A stretch of 64,000 bases of DNA from assembly GCA_902616595.1 (NCBI GenBank), contig CACMTJ010000004.1:1-64000 (forward strand), written 5' to 3'. Positions 47,179 through 57,639 of this stretch are shown here, piece by piece. Each line of letters starts with the position of its first letter. Position 1 is the stretch's first letter. The notes beneath the pieces were generated by a model, which was not told the origin of the DNA, did not search any database, and worked only from the letters and a program-made list of their open reading frames with translations. The translations under genes were made by a program, and so were the position numbers. Origin of the DNA: an uncultured Prochlorococcus sp. (GTDB lineage Bacteria > Cyanobacteriota > Cyanobacteriia > PCC-6307 > Cyanobiaceae).

Positions 47179-47718
47179 TTATTTAATAATTTTAATTTCG
47201 TGATGATTCTCTACTATTTTAAGCATATCTTTGTTCCATGAATATATAACCCTAAATCTATAATTATCAGAATCTACAAGTCTTGTATGTTCAAGAATAT
47301 ACCAATCTTTGTAAGAAGATTCGAAAATCATTTCGTGTTCGTCGACTTGCTTAATATTTGAAATACCTTCATCATTACTTAAATAAAATTTTTCCCTCTT
47401 AAGTTGATGGCCTTTTAAAAATGCATGCATTTCTCCTCGTTCTTTATACTGGGGGTTTTCGTCAAAGAAGTTATATTTTTTTTCTGGATACCAAGAAAAT
47501 TTATAATGCGATTCCCACTCGGATTTACTCTCGAGAGCTTGAATATTTATATTCATACTTAAATTATAAGTTTTTTGTGCTTCATCGAGAAAATATGTCC
47601 TATTAGATTTCCACAATCCAATATTCCTGGAAAACCATCTTTTTAAATTACTATTTAAATTGATTTCAGGTGGGTTTTGACCAAAATTTATATTTTTCTT
47701 TGGATTAATAGCAACCAT
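47179..47718 (-). CDS. Conserved protein, possibly CpeS-like lipocalin fold
   Basis: A 179-residue, beta-rich protein. RWFSRNIGLWKSNRTYFLDE near 27-46 resembles the N-terminal GxWxSxRT signature of the CpcS/CpeS bilin lyases, and YRFRVIYSWNKDMLKIVENHHEIKI could be their last strands. The match is short, and the bilin-binding role would be odd in a lineage with little or no phycobiliprotein, so the family is only suggested. It is a monocistronic gene divergent from sasA. Confidence 0.55.
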   Translation of the reverse strand: MVAINPKKNINFGQNPPEINLNSNLKRWFSRNIGLWKSNRTYFLDEAQKTYNLSMNINIQALESKSEWESHYKFSWYPEKKYNFFDENPQYKERGEMHAFLKGHQLKREKFYLSNDEGISNIKQVDEHEMIFESSYKDWYILEHTRLVDSDNYRFRVIYSWNKDMLKIVENHHEIKIIK

Positions 47719-47824
47719 TTATAAAAAAGTCCTATTTATTTAATAGCCTATCTGTAAAATAAAAATAAATATCTTAAGGTGTTTATAAGGATTAACAGCT
47801 TTTCAACACTTCAGAGGAATTCAT

Positions 47825-48943
47825 TTGAATGATAAAAAAGAGCTAAAATTAATACTTGTGGCAGCTAGAAATCAACTTTCTAGTAATGACATTAAGTCCC
47901 TAATAGCTTATTTAGAATCAGATGATTGTGAATTTGAGATTTCTCTTCAAATCTCTGAACCCACAGAGCAGCCAGAATTACTTGAATTACATAGATTAGT
48001 CGCTATTCCTGCTCTTATAAAGGTTTCCCCAGCTCCAAAGCAAATATTTGCTGGAAGTAATATTTTCTCTCAGTTGCAAAAATGGTTGCCAAGGTGGTCA
48101 CAAGAAGGCTTAACAAAAAATCTTGGAATTAATTTGCAGCCATCCAAAATTGATTCAATAAGAACTCAAAAAGAATTTCTATTGGAAGACGAACTGCTTG
48201 TTTTAAGACAAGAAAATGAGACATTAACAAAAAGAATAGAATCTCAGGAAAGATTATTAAGAATGGTCGCGCATGAATTAAGAACACCTTTAACTGCTGC
48301 AACTTTGGCTGTTCAAAGTCAAAAACTCGGACAAATAGATATTTCTAAATTACAGGAGGTAATTAAAAGACGTCTTGAAGAAATTGAACTCTTATCTCAG
48401 GATCTTTTGGAGGTTGGAACAACAAAATGGGAAGCGTTATTTAATCCCCAGAAAATTGATTTAGGTAATATTAGTGCTGAAGTAATACTCGAATTAGAAA
48501 AATTTTGGAGACTAAGGAATATTGAAATTGATACTGATATTCCATCTGATCTGCCAAGAGTATTTGCAGATCAAAGGAGAATGAGGCAAGTATTTTTAAA
48601 TTTAATTGAAAATGCTATTAAGTTTTCTAAGGACTCTGGATCTATAAAAATCACTATGATTCATAAGACAAATCAATGGGTAGAAATAACAATTTGTGAC
48701 AAAGGTGCAGGTATTCCTTTGAGCGAACAAAAAAGAATTTTTCTTGATAGGGTTAGGCTTCCACAGACTTCTGAAGGAACTTCAGGATTTGGCATAGGGT
48801 TATCAGTATGTAGGAGAATAGTACAAGTCCATGGAGGAAGAATATGGGTCGTATCTGAAATTGGAGAGGGTTCCTGCTTCCATTTCACAGTTCCCGTGTG
48901 GCAAGGACAAAACAAAGAGCAACAATACTTGACGAAAGGCTAG
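47825..48943 (+). CDS. sasA: Clock output sensor histidine kinase SasA
   Basis: A 372-residue kinase that binds KaiC and passes clock time to RpaA. Residues about 7-95 form a KaiB-like thioredoxin-fold sensor ([14 protein letters not shown]). His150 in [12 protein letters not shown] is the phosphoacceptor, [10 protein letters not shown] the N box, CDKGAGIP and GFGIGLSV the G boxes. The TTG start at 47825 is supported by a strong ribosome site (AGAGGA, 47813-47818) and by the immediate KaiB-like domain. No kai gene lies in this window; the gene is a single unit. Confidence 0.94.
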   Translation: MNDKKELKLILVAARNQLSSNDIKSLIAYLESDDCEFEISLQISEPTEQPELLELHRLVAIPALIKVSPAPKQIFAGSNIFSQLQKWLPRWSQEGLTKNLGINLQPSKIDSIRTQKEFLLEDELLVLRQENETLTKRIESQERLLRMVAHELRTPLTAATLAVQSQKLGQIDISKLQEVIKRRLEEIELLSQDLLEVGTTKWEALFNPQKIDLGNISAEVILELEKFWRLRNIEIDTDIPSDLPRVFADQRRMRQVFLNLIENAIKFSKDSGSIKITMIHKTNQWVEITICDKGAGIPLSEQKRIFLDRVRLPQTSEGTSGFGIGLSVCRRIVQVHGGRIWVVSEIGEGSCFHFTVPVWQGQNKEQQYLTKG

Positions 48944-48985
48944 CTTTACTCTTAGTTTTTAATAAAGCTGTCATGCTAATTTCCT

Positions 48986-49058
48986 GGCCCCATCGTCTAG
49001 AGGCCTAGGACACCTCCCTTTCACGGAGGCGACAGGGGTTCGAATCCCCTTGGGGCTA
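48986..49058 (+). tRNA. trnE: tRNA-Glu (UUC)
   Basis: A 73-base cloverleaf: acceptor GGCCCCA with TGGGGCT (a G1-U72 pair as in plastid tRNA-Glu) and discriminator A, anticodon stem CCTCC/GGAGG around CTTTCAC with anticodon TTC, and T arm AGGGG/CCCCT with TTCGAAT. In cyanobacteria this tRNA also feeds glutamate into tetrapyrrole synthesis. Confidence 0.97.
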
Positions 49059-49075
49059 TTATTTAAAATTGCAAA

Positions 49076-49612
49076 CTAATTTTTTATTAATTTTGCTTGT
49101 CTATCTACGGCAATCAAATTTTCTGAAAGATCTTTTTTTAGTCTTTTCTCTATCATCCCTATAGGCATCCACTGACAACCTTGAACAGTAAGATCATAAA
49201 TTAATGAATTTTTAGAAGTATTTTTAATATTTTGAATTTTCCAACTACCTTCAAATTTTCTGAAATCCCCCTTAATTAGATTGAATCTTAAAATACCAAG
49301 ATCCTTATCTTCAAATAAATCGATAGTTACTTCAGCTGAAAATTTCATGCCAAGGAAATCCTGAGCACCAACTTGTTTAAGATGTACATTATTGTTATTT
49401 TGATATATTTTTTTGCTTGATAAGAGATTTGGTATATAAAGATTTAGTCGGTCATAATCTGTTAAAACATTCCATAAAGAGTCGAAACTTGCAGAAGTTG
49501 TAAGTTGAGCTGCTAGTCTTCTTGTCCCACCAGAAAACTTCTCCATCGTCTGCTCAATTGTCCTGTAGTCATTGTCTTTATAATGATCTACTGATTCTTG
49601 AGGATTGTTCAT
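49076..49612 (-). CDS. SRPBCC/START-like (cyclase/dehydrase) protein
   Basis: A 178-residue protein of the SRPBCC superfamily, with LAAQLTTSASFDSLWNVLTDYDRLNLYIPNL at about 33-63 as the N-terminal part of the hydrophobic-ligand pocket and the long C-terminal helix (MIEKRLKKDLSENLIAVDRQA). COQ10-like proteins of this fold bind quinones or lipids. The ligand here is unknown. It is convergent with tRNA-Glu and divergent from petH. Confidence 0.82.
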   Translation of the reverse strand: MNNPQESVDHYKDNDYRTIEQTMEKFSGGTRRLAAQLTTSASFDSLWNVLTDYDRLNLYIPNLLSSKKIYQNNNNVHLKQVGAQDFLGMKFSAEVTIDLFEDKDLGILRFNLIKGDFRKFEGSWKIQNIKNTSKNSLIYDLTVQGCQWMPIGMIEKRLKKDLSENLIAVDRQAKLIKN

Positions 49613-49742
49613 AAATGAATTTTTTAATTGGATAAAAAATTATTTCTGTGTAACTATACTGATAAAAACAATAAATACGGAAAAATTAAAATAATTTCTT
49701 TTATTTATCCCGATCTCAAAACGTAACCATTTTTGTAAAATT

Positions 49743-49764
49743 ACTACAAATTAAACTACAAATT
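49743..49764 (+). repeat. Tandem 10-bp direct repeat upstream of petH
   Basis: ACTACAAATT occurs twice with two bases between (49743-49752 and 49755-49764), 30-52 bases before the petH start. A GATAAT (49765-49770) follows, so the repeats would cover the -35 region. The period of 12 differs from the 10-base period of HLR1. Confidence 0.6.
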
Positions 49765-49790
49765 GATAATCTTTTATAAAAGAAATCTAA

Positions 49791-50906
<1,116 letters not shown>

Positions 50907-51016
50907 ATATTTGATATTTAGATTTTAGTTTCACTTACTAAATACTTTTTGGTTTAGACACAATATGTAGCTAATCTTAAAAAAAAAGAGGATTTTAAAA
51001 AAAGAATACAAAAAAT

Positions 51017-52540
51017 ATGCCTTCAACTTTAAGTAATCCTCTAAGATTAGGTTTACGGCAGGAAAGAGTCATATCCCCACAGTGCTTAGTAATATTTGGA
51101 GCTAGTGGGGACCTTACTCATAGAAAATTAATACCAGCTTTATTTGAGCTCTATTTGCAAAGAAGAATTCCTAGTGAATTTGGAATAATTGGTTGTGCGA
51201 GAAGACCTTGGACTGATAATGAGTTTAGAGAAAAGATGAAAGTAAAGCTATCCAATCAAATATTGGGTAAAGAAAGGCAATGGGAACAATTTTCTAATTA
51301 TCTTTTCTATGAACCAGTTGATTTACAACAAAGTGATCATGTCATGAGGCTCTCTAAAAGACTAAATGAAATTGATAAAACACAAGCTACTCATGGTAAT
51401 AGAACATTTTATTTATCAGTATCCCCGAATTTCTATGCAAGTGGATGTAAAGCTCTTAAAGCAGCTGGCCTTTTAGATGACCCTAAGAAAAGTCGTTTAG
51501 TGATTGAAAAACCTTTTGGAAGAGATTATTCAAGTGCAAAAAAATTGAATAAGATCGTTCAGAGTTGTGCGGAAGAAAGTCAGATTTACAGGATTGATCA
51601 TTATTTAGGTAAAGAGACAGTTCAAAACATTCTTGTTTTGAGGTTTGCTAACACTATTTTTGAACCAATCTGGAACAGAAATTATATATCAAGTGTTCAA
51701 ATTACTTCATCTGAAACAGTAGGTGTTGAAGATAGAGCAGGTTATTATGAAAGCTCTGGTGCTTTAAGAGATATGCTTCAAAATCATATGACTCAAATGC
51801 TAGCTGTTACTGCTATGGAACCCCCTGGAAAATTTGAGCCCGAAGCAATAAGAAATGAAAAAGCCAAGGTTCTTCAAGCTTCAAAACTTGCTGACGAAAA
51901 TGAACCGTGGAATTGTTGCATAAGAGGTCAATATGGAGAAGGAGGAAATATCACAAATCGACTAAAAGGATATAGGCAGGAAGATGGTGTTAATTGTGTT
52001 AGCACAACAGAAACTTATATTGCGACAAAAATTTTCGTTGATAACTGGCGTTGGCAAGGGGTTCCTTTTTATTTGAGAACTGGTAAAAGACTTCCTAAAA
52101 GACTTGGAGAAATAGTCTTGACTTTTAAAGATGTTCCTGTGCATTTATTTGAATCAACAATAATAAATCCTGCACCAAATCAACTTATCCTTAGAATTCA
52201 GCCAAATGAAGGCGCTACTTTCAAATTTGAAGTTAAATCTCCTGGTTCTGGAATGAAATCAAGACCTGTTGAGATGGAATTTTCTTATGATGAATCATTT
52301 GGAGAACCGTCAGATGAAGGCTATGTAAGGTTATTAGCTGATGCAATGCTTTCTGACCCAACCTTATTTACTCGAAGTGATGAAGTAGAGGCAGCTTGGA
52401 AACTTTATACACCATTAATAGAATTGATGGATAATTCTCCTTGGAAGTTACCTATTTATAATTATGAATCTATGACGTGGGGACCTCCTGAGTCTGATCA
52501 ATTAATTTCAAAAGATAATATTTTCTGGCGTAGACCTTAA
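51017..52540 (+). CDS. zwf: Glucose-6-phosphate 1-dehydrogenase
   Basis: First step of the oxidative pentose phosphate pathway, NADPH-forming. VIFGASGDLTHRKLIPALF near 26-44 is the Rossmann motif and RIDHYLGKETVQN near 193-205 holds the catalytic His. At 507 residues it is normal length. opcA, which encodes its allosteric activator, begins two bases after the stop, so the two are cotranscribed. In Synechococcus this pair powers night metabolism. Confidence 0.97.
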   Translation: MPSTLSNPLRLGLRQERVISPQCLVIFGASGDLTHRKLIPALFELYLQRRIPSEFGIIGCARRPWTDNEFREKMKVKLSNQILGKERQWEQFSNYLFYEPVDLQQSDHVMRLSKRLNEIDKTQATHGNRTFYLSVSPNFYASGCKALKAAGLLDDPKKSRLVIEKPFGRDYSSAKKLNKIVQSCAEESQIYRIDHYLGKETVQNILVLRFANTIFEPIWNRNYISSVQITSSETVGVEDRAGYYESSGALRDMLQNHMTQMLAVTAMEPPGKFEPEAIRNEKAKVLQASKLADENEPWNCCIRGQYGEGGNITNRLKGYRQEDGVNCVSTTETYIATKIFVDNWRWQGVPFYLRTGKRLPKRLGEIVLTFKDVPVHLFESTIINPAPNQLILRIQPNEGATFKFEVKSPGSGMKSRPVEMEFSYDESFGEPSDEGYVRLLADAMLSDPTLFTRSDEVEAAWKLYTPLIELMDNSPWKLPIYNYESMTWGPPESDQLISKDNIFWRRP

Positions 52541-52542
52541 AA

Positions 52543-53844
52543 ATGAAACCTCAACTAACACTCCAAACACCTTTAGAGCTGCCTTATCAGGAAATTTCTA
52601 ATTACCTTAATAAACTATGGATTTCAGAAGATAAAGACAATAGTGGAGCTAATACTTTTACACTAATGGTCTGGCAGCCTGCTTGGCTAGAACAATGTTT
52701 AGTTCAAAAAGGATTAGTAAATGGACCAATTACTGGAAATTTAAGTTCAGAGATAATTGAAGTTGCTAAAAAATTTATATTAGATCAAGGACTTCCTATC
52801 ACTACTTCCATTAATAGTGAAGAATTATTGAACTTATTGAAGGAAAATTTATCTAATAAAGACTATGAAGATTTTAGAGGACAATTTTTTGAATCAACAA
52901 TAAGTACATTGAATCCAAGAAGATTAATAACTCTAGCGCCAACAATAAATAAAAATTCAGAAATCAAAACTTTTGTATCCGCTTACTGTCCATTAAGTGA
53001 TACTCCAGCTATGCAACCTATATGCGGGGATTTAGTTGTTATAAGGGGGGATTCGGCCTCAATTTCTAATAAAGGATTAAAAATAATTGATGAATTATCT
53101 ATTGATGAATTACCTTCATGGTTGTGGTGGAATGGAAGCTTGGATGAATCGCCTGAAATTTTCGAATATTTTACTAATTATGGTCTACGGTTAATAATTG
53201 ACACTGCTCTTGGATCGCCTCAAAGATGTTTAAAGGTGTTAGATCAATTAAATAATTCAAATAAAGCTATTAATGATTTGAATTGGGTTAGATTGAAAAA
53301 TTGGAGGGAATCATTGGCAATGATTTTTGATCCACCTTCGAGGAGACCAATTTTAGATCATATTACTGATATTGACATTGATATTGCAGGAGATCATATG
53401 ATTCAAGCTTTGTTTTTGATTTCATGGATTAGCGATAAACTTGGTTGGTCTTTTCTAAGAGTTGAAAGGGATACAGAATCAACAAAAATAGACTTTGAAA
53501 GAATTAATGGCGAAAAAATTTCTGCATCAATAAATCCCTTATCTTTAGGAAATCCAAGTATTCATTTAGGACAAGTTATTGGATTGAGGCTGATTTCAAA
53601 AATTAGTGAGGTTCAAAAAAATAACACTTGTGTAATACTTGGTTGTGAATCAGTGGAATGTATGAGACTTGAAGCAGGTGGAATGGCTGATATGGAATTA
53701 ATAGAACAAGTTGTTCCAAACTCTTCTACTACATCAGAGTACGATGTTAGTAAATTATTGGGAAGTAGTAGAGGAAATACCAGTCCTTTATTTGAAAATT
53801 CTATTAAAATAGCTCTTCAAATATTTAATGGTTTGAATAACTAG
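52543..53844 (+). CDS. opcA: OpcA, glucose-6-phosphate dehydrogenase assembly protein
   Basis: A 433-residue OpcA. It is needed for full activity of Zwf and is a target of thioredoxin in other cyanobacteria. The overall sequence fits the family, with WLWWNGSLDESPEIFEYF and RREL-free LITLAPTINKNSE stretches typical of its domains; cysteines at QPICGD and GCESVECMRL could be redox-active. It lies two bases after zwf and ends three bases before the next gene. Confidence 0.92.
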   Translation: MKPQLTLQTPLELPYQEISNYLNKLWISEDKDNSGANTFTLMVWQPAWLEQCLVQKGLVNGPITGNLSSEIIEVAKKFILDQGLPITTSINSEELLNLLKENLSNKDYEDFRGQFFESTISTLNPRRLITLAPTINKNSEIKTFVSAYCPLSDTPAMQPICGDLVVIRGDSASISNKGLKIIDELSIDELPSWLWWNGSLDESPEIFEYFTNYGLRLIIDTALGSPQRCLKVLDQLNNSNKAINDLNWVRLKNWRESLAMIFDPPSRRPILDHITDIDIDIAGDHMIQALFLISWISDKLGWSFLRVERDTESTKIDFERINGEKISASINPLSLGNPSIHLGQVIGLRLISKISEVQKNNTCVILGCESVECMRLEAGGMADMELIEQVVPNSSTTSEYDVSKLLGSSRGNTSPLFENSIKIALQIFNGLNN

Positions 53845-53847
53845 TAG

Positions 53848-55239
53848 ATGCCTTGTGTAATATCTTCTCCTTCAACTGATAGTGGGAAAACCACATTATC
53901 GCTTTTGCTATCTTGTTGGGCGTTTTCAAAAGGTATAAAGATACAAACTTTCAAGGTTGGCCCAGATTATCTTGATCAACAACAACTTAGTTCAATTGGC
54001 CAACCTATTTGTAGGAATTTAGATATTTTTTTAAGTGGTGAGGAATGGGTTCAAGAAAGTTTTTTTAAACATTCTTTGAAATATGAATTCTCATTAATTG
54101 AAGGGGCAATGGGTCTATTTGATGGATTAGGGTCAACAACCTATTCCAGTACAGCAAATATCTCTAAACTTCTCAATGTTCCAATAATTTTTATTGTTAA
54201 TGCTAGAGGTCAAGTAGCTTCTCTTTTGGCAACTATTCGAGGTTTTAGAGATTTCGATAGTGAGTTATCAATAGTAGGAATTATATTTAACAACGTTAAT
54301 TCAGATAGACATAAAAAATTAATCAAAGAAGTTTTTAAAAATGAAGATATCGAAATTCTTGGTTTTTTACCATCTGATCCAAATATAACTTTAAACAAAG
54401 CTAATTTAGGTTTGATATCCCCAATGGATAATGGAAAAGAAATTGATGTGCAATACTTTGCAAATTTCGCCGAACGAAATCTTGATGTAATTTCCCTTAT
54501 TAAATTCCTGAAATCTCCTCAAAAGAAAATATTTAATTCTATCAATTTTAAAGATTTCAAAATAAAAAAAAGTAAACCTATTGCAATTGCAGAAGATAAA
54601 ATCTTTCATTTTCAATACCCTGAAACTAAAGAGTTTTTGAGTGAAATAGGAATACAACTGATTTCATGGAGTATTTATGATGATGAAGAAATACCAAATG
54701 AGGCTTCTTCTTTAATTATTCCTGGAGGGTTCCCTGAAAAATATGCTGATCAAATAAGTAACTCTTTTAAAAGCTTAAATTCGTTAAGAGAATTCCGCAA
54801 AAATAGATTCATATATGCAGAGTGCGGAGGGATGATGATTTTAGGAGACTTTATAGAAGATGAAAATGGTAATAATCATAAAATGAGTGGCATCCTGCCT
54901 TTTAGATCAAAAAAAAGTAAACTTACAGTAGGTTATAGATACATTGAGGGTCTAAAAGATACTCCGATCATCAAGCAAAATCAATTAATTAGAGGACATG
55001 AATTTCATTATTGGGAAATTGAAAATAATTTATCTGAACTTGATCTAAGAAAAGATGAGCATCAGAAGAAACTTTCTTCCCCATGGAAAATTAAATCCTG
55101 GGAAACTGAATATAAAAAGGAGGGTTTTTTTGATGAAAAATTACATGCAAGTTGGATTCACTTACATTTGCCAAGTTCTCCAGAAGTCGCAAAAAACTTT
55201 ATAGATGCCACCCAAATTAGTTTTTATAAGGATTCTTAA
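53848..55239 (+). CDS. cobB: Cobyrinic acid a,c-diamide synthase
   Basis: CbiA/CobB amidates carboxylates a and c of cobyrinate in cobalamin synthesis, using glutamine and ATP. The N-terminal domain starts PSTDSGKTTLSLLLS (P-loop-like ATP site) and the C-terminal glutamine amidotransferase domain carries the nucleophile in YAECGGMMILG near 330, with the later HEFHYWEI His. At 463 residues it is full length. It begins three bases after opcA, an operon that mixes unrelated pathways. Confidence 0.93.
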   Translation: MPCVISSPSTDSGKTTLSLLLSCWAFSKGIKIQTFKVGPDYLDQQQLSSIGQPICRNLDIFLSGEEWVQESFFKHSLKYEFSLIEGAMGLFDGLGSTTYSSTANISKLLNVPIIFIVNARGQVASLLATIRGFRDFDSELSIVGIIFNNVNSDRHKKLIKEVFKNEDIEILGFLPSDPNITLNKANLGLISPMDNGKEIDVQYFANFAERNLDVISLIKFLKSPQKKIFNSINFKDFKIKKSKPIAIAEDKIFHFQYPETKEFLSEIGIQLISWSIYDDEEIPNEASSLIIPGGFPEKYADQISNSFKSLNSLREFRKNRFIYAECGGMMILGDFIEDENGNNHKMSGILPFRSKKSKLTVGYRYIEGLKDTPIIKQNQLIRGHEFHYWEIENNLSELDLRKDEHQKKLSSPWKIKSWETEYKKEGFFDEKLHASWIHLHLPSSPEVAKNFIDATQISFYKDS

Positions 55240-55715
55240 TTTATTATCAAATCATATATTTTGAGAGGAGAACCTAAAAAAAACATTCCAGGCAAAGTAA
55301 TTAATGGTCCTAAAAAACTCCCAACTATGACTTCAATTTTTGTATGCCCTAGGGTTTCTTTTAAAAGTAATTCAGATTTAGGGTCTAGTTTTTTTGATAG
55401 TTTATTGATTTCTGCAGCTTGAATTCCAGCTGATTTCCGGACACCACTAGCGTCATACATAACTATTAGTGCTACAGCAACTGATAATGCGAATATTGAG
55501 CTATCAAATCCCAATTCATAACCTATACCAGATGTTGCACCAGTTATTAAGGCGGAATGACTTGAAGGCATACCACCTGTCTCGAACATAATTCCAAATT
55601 TTATCTCACCTTTTGATAAGAAATTGAATACAATTTTAAAAAATTGAGCTAGTAAACAAGATAATAAGCTCCAGAAAAGAACTGAATTATTAAAAAAGAA
55701 ATAAAACTCAGACAT
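55236..55715 (-). CDS. Divergent PAP2-family membrane protein
   Basis: A 159-residue membrane protein. GGMPSSHSALITG near 47-59 is the core of the divergent PAP2 family (DUF212), which is related to acid phosphatase/phosphatidate phosphatase but with few proven substrates. MYDASGVRKSAGIQA is the other conserved stretch. It is convergent with the cobyrinate amidase by a four-base overlap and lies 13 bases after crtE in the same direction. Confidence 0.88.
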   Translation of the reverse strand: MSEFYFFFNNSVLFWSLLSCLLAQFFKIVFNFLSKGEIKFGIMFETGGMPSSHSALITGATSGIGYELGFDSSIFALSVAVALIVMYDASGVRKSAGIQAAEINKLSKKLDPKSELLLKETLGHTKIEVIVGSFLGPLITLPGMFFLGSPLKIYDLIIN

Positions 55716-55728
55716 AAATCAATACTTT

Positions 55729-56631
55729 TTATCTGTCTCTATTGGTAATAAAGTCGGCTAATGATATTAAATATTTTGCATCAGACCCCCATGGTTCAAT
55801 TGCTTTTTTTGCTTTATCAACTAAATCAATTGCTCTTTTCTTTGACTCTTCCATTCCCAGTAGTTTAGGGTAAGTAGTTTTGTCAGCTAAAAGATCTTTG
55901 CCGGCAGTTTTGCCAAGCTTTTCACTGCTTGAAGTTAAATCAAGAATATCATCTATTATTTGGAAGGCTAAACCAATTCCCTCTGCATATGTTGTTAGAG
56001 CTTGTAATAGTTTATCGTTAGCGCCAGCAATCATCGCACCTGTTCTTACGCAAGCTTTTAATAAAGCCCCAGTCTTATGAAGATGAATATATTCAAGAGT
56101 TTCGAGATCGACTTTTTTACCTTCGCATTCTAAATCAACAACTTGTCCCCCGACTAGGCCTGGTGCACCAGCAACTAGGGATAATTCGCCAATTACATTT
56201 AATAACCTAGTTGGATCGACTCCAGGGCTTCTTAAAGAGACCATTTCAAAGGCCCTCGTTAATAAAGCATCCCCTGCAAGAATAGCTATTGCATCTCCAT
56301 ATACTTTGTGGTTTGTTGGCCTACCTCTCCTCAAGTCATCATTATCCATGGCAGGAAGATCATCATGAATTAGGGACATTGTATGGATCATTTCTATCGC
56401 TACTGCAGTGGGAATAGCAAGAGAGGGTTCTCCTCCAGCAAGTGAGCAAGATGCTAAACATAAAATTGGACGTATTCTTTTCCCTCCAGCTAAAAGTGAA
56501 TATCTCATTGATTCTCTTAATATTTCTGGATTCTCAGGGCCTAAGGAAAAATCAAGTGCTTCTTCTACAACCTTTTTTGTGTTTTCAAGATATTTTTCAA
56601 AATCAGAAATAGTATTGATAACTTCAGTCAT
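55729..56631 (-). CDS. crtE: Geranylgeranyl diphosphate synthase
   Basis: trans-Prenyltransferase that makes the C20 precursor of carotenoids, chlorophyll phytol and quinones. The first Asp-rich motif [15 protein letters not shown] and the second FQIIDDILD are intact, as is [10 protein letters not shown]. At 300 residues the length is typical. Chain length cannot be proven, but a short chloroplast-like gene with no bulky residue before the first motif fits C20. folD lies just upstream on the same strand. Confidence 0.92.
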   Translation of the reverse strand: MTEVINTISDFEKYLENTKKVVEEALDFSLGPENPEILRESMRYSLLAGGKRIRPILCLASCSLAGGEPSLAIPTAVAIEMIHTMSLIHDDLPAMDNDDLRRGRPTNHKVYGDAIAILAGDALLTRAFEMVSLRSPGVDPTRLLNVIGELSLVAGAPGLVGGQVVDLECEGKKVDLETLEYIHLHKTGALLKACVRTGAMIAGANDKLLQALTTYAEGIGLAFQIIDDILDLTSSSEKLGKTAGKDLLADKTTYPKLLGMEESKKRAIDLVDKAKKAIEPWGSDAKYLISLADFITNRDR

Positions 56632-56668
56632 TTTATACCTTTAATAAGAATTTTTTTCATCTTGGATT

Positions 56669-57565
56669 TTATGGCAAAAGGTCATTAAGAGTAGATGATA
56701 AACCAAATTGTTTTTGCCAGCTAAAAATAGTATTTACAAGTAACATTGTTACTGTCATTGGTCCAACACCTCCTGGTACAGGTGTGTAAGCAAATACTTT
56801 AGAAATGACATCTTCTAATAATACATCGCCACATAATCTGGTTTGATTTTTATCGGAACTTTTTAATCTATGTATTCCGACATCAATTATTACTGCTCCT
56901 TTTTTTACAAAACTCGAATCTACAAGATTGGGTTTTCCTGCAGCTGCAATTAGAATGTCGGCTTCTCTACAGACTTTATTCAAATTTAATGTTTTTGAAT
57001 GAGTCATTGTCACCGTCCCATTTAGATTCAACAACATAAGCGATAGAGGTTTCCCAACAAGCAAACTTCTTCCAATTACAACAATTTTCTTACCTTCAAT
57101 TGTAATATTTTGGGATCTTAATAAATTAATAATTCCTGCTGGTGTACATGATCTCATTGCAGGTTCATTTTTCACTAATTTGCCGATATTTATCTCATTT
57201 AATCCATCTACATCCTTGTTTGGATTAATATGGCTGATCAGTTTTTGCTCATCAAACTTCTTTGGGATGGGAAGTTGTAGCAACATTCCATCAATATCCT
57301 TATCTGAATTAAGTTTGATTATTAATTGTTCAACTTCTTTTTGCTCTACATTATCTTTTAGATGAAAGATAAAGCTCTTTATTCCAATCCTAGAACATGC
57401 TTTTTCCTTGTTATTAACGTAAACACCACTTGCAGGGTCTTCCCCAATTCTTATTACTGCTAAACCAGGAGCTCTTTTTGCAATTTTTATGTTACTAGAG
57501 ATATAGTTTTTTAATCTTTCTTCAATTTCAAGAGATAATTTTTTACCATCTAATTTTAATGACAT
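56669..57565 (-). CDS. folD: Methylenetetrahydrofolate dehydrogenase/cyclohydrolase
   Basis: Bifunctional enzyme that interconverts methylene-, methenyl- and formyl-tetrahydrofolate. [14 protein letters not shown] carries the catalytic Lys, [10 protein letters not shown] and [12 protein letters not shown] the folate site, and [17 protein letters not shown] the NADP fold; it ends with [16 protein letters not shown]. At 298 residues the length is normal. crtE follows 37 bases later on the same strand. Confidence 0.96.
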   Translation of the reverse strand: MSLKLDGKKLSLEIEERLKNYISSNIKIAKRAPGLAVIRIGEDPASGVYVNNKEKACSRIGIKSFIFHLKDNVEQKEVEQLIIKLNSDKDIDGMLLQLPIPKKFDEQKLISHINPNKDVDGLNEINIGKLVKNEPAMRSCTPAGIINLLRSQNITIEGKKIVVIGRSLLVGKPLSLMLLNLNGTVTMTHSKTLNLNKVCREADILIAAAGKPNLVDSSFVKKGAVIIDVGIHRLKSSDKNQTRLCGDVLLEDVISKVFAYTPVPGGVGPMTVTMLLVNTIFSWQKQFGLSSTLNDLLP

Positions 57566-57639
57566 TTAGAAAAACTTCTCCCATTTACATTTAGCATGCC
57601 TATAATTTTAAATTATTGAAATAGATTTATTTATATTCT

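Noticed and set aside
47179..47718. Firm assignment as a bilin lyase (CpeS)
   Set aside because: Only a short N-terminal similarity is visible; kept as a possibility.
49727..49750. Possible NtcA site GTA-N-TAC upstream of petH
   Set aside because: The closest match has seven bases between the half-sites where NtcA needs eight.
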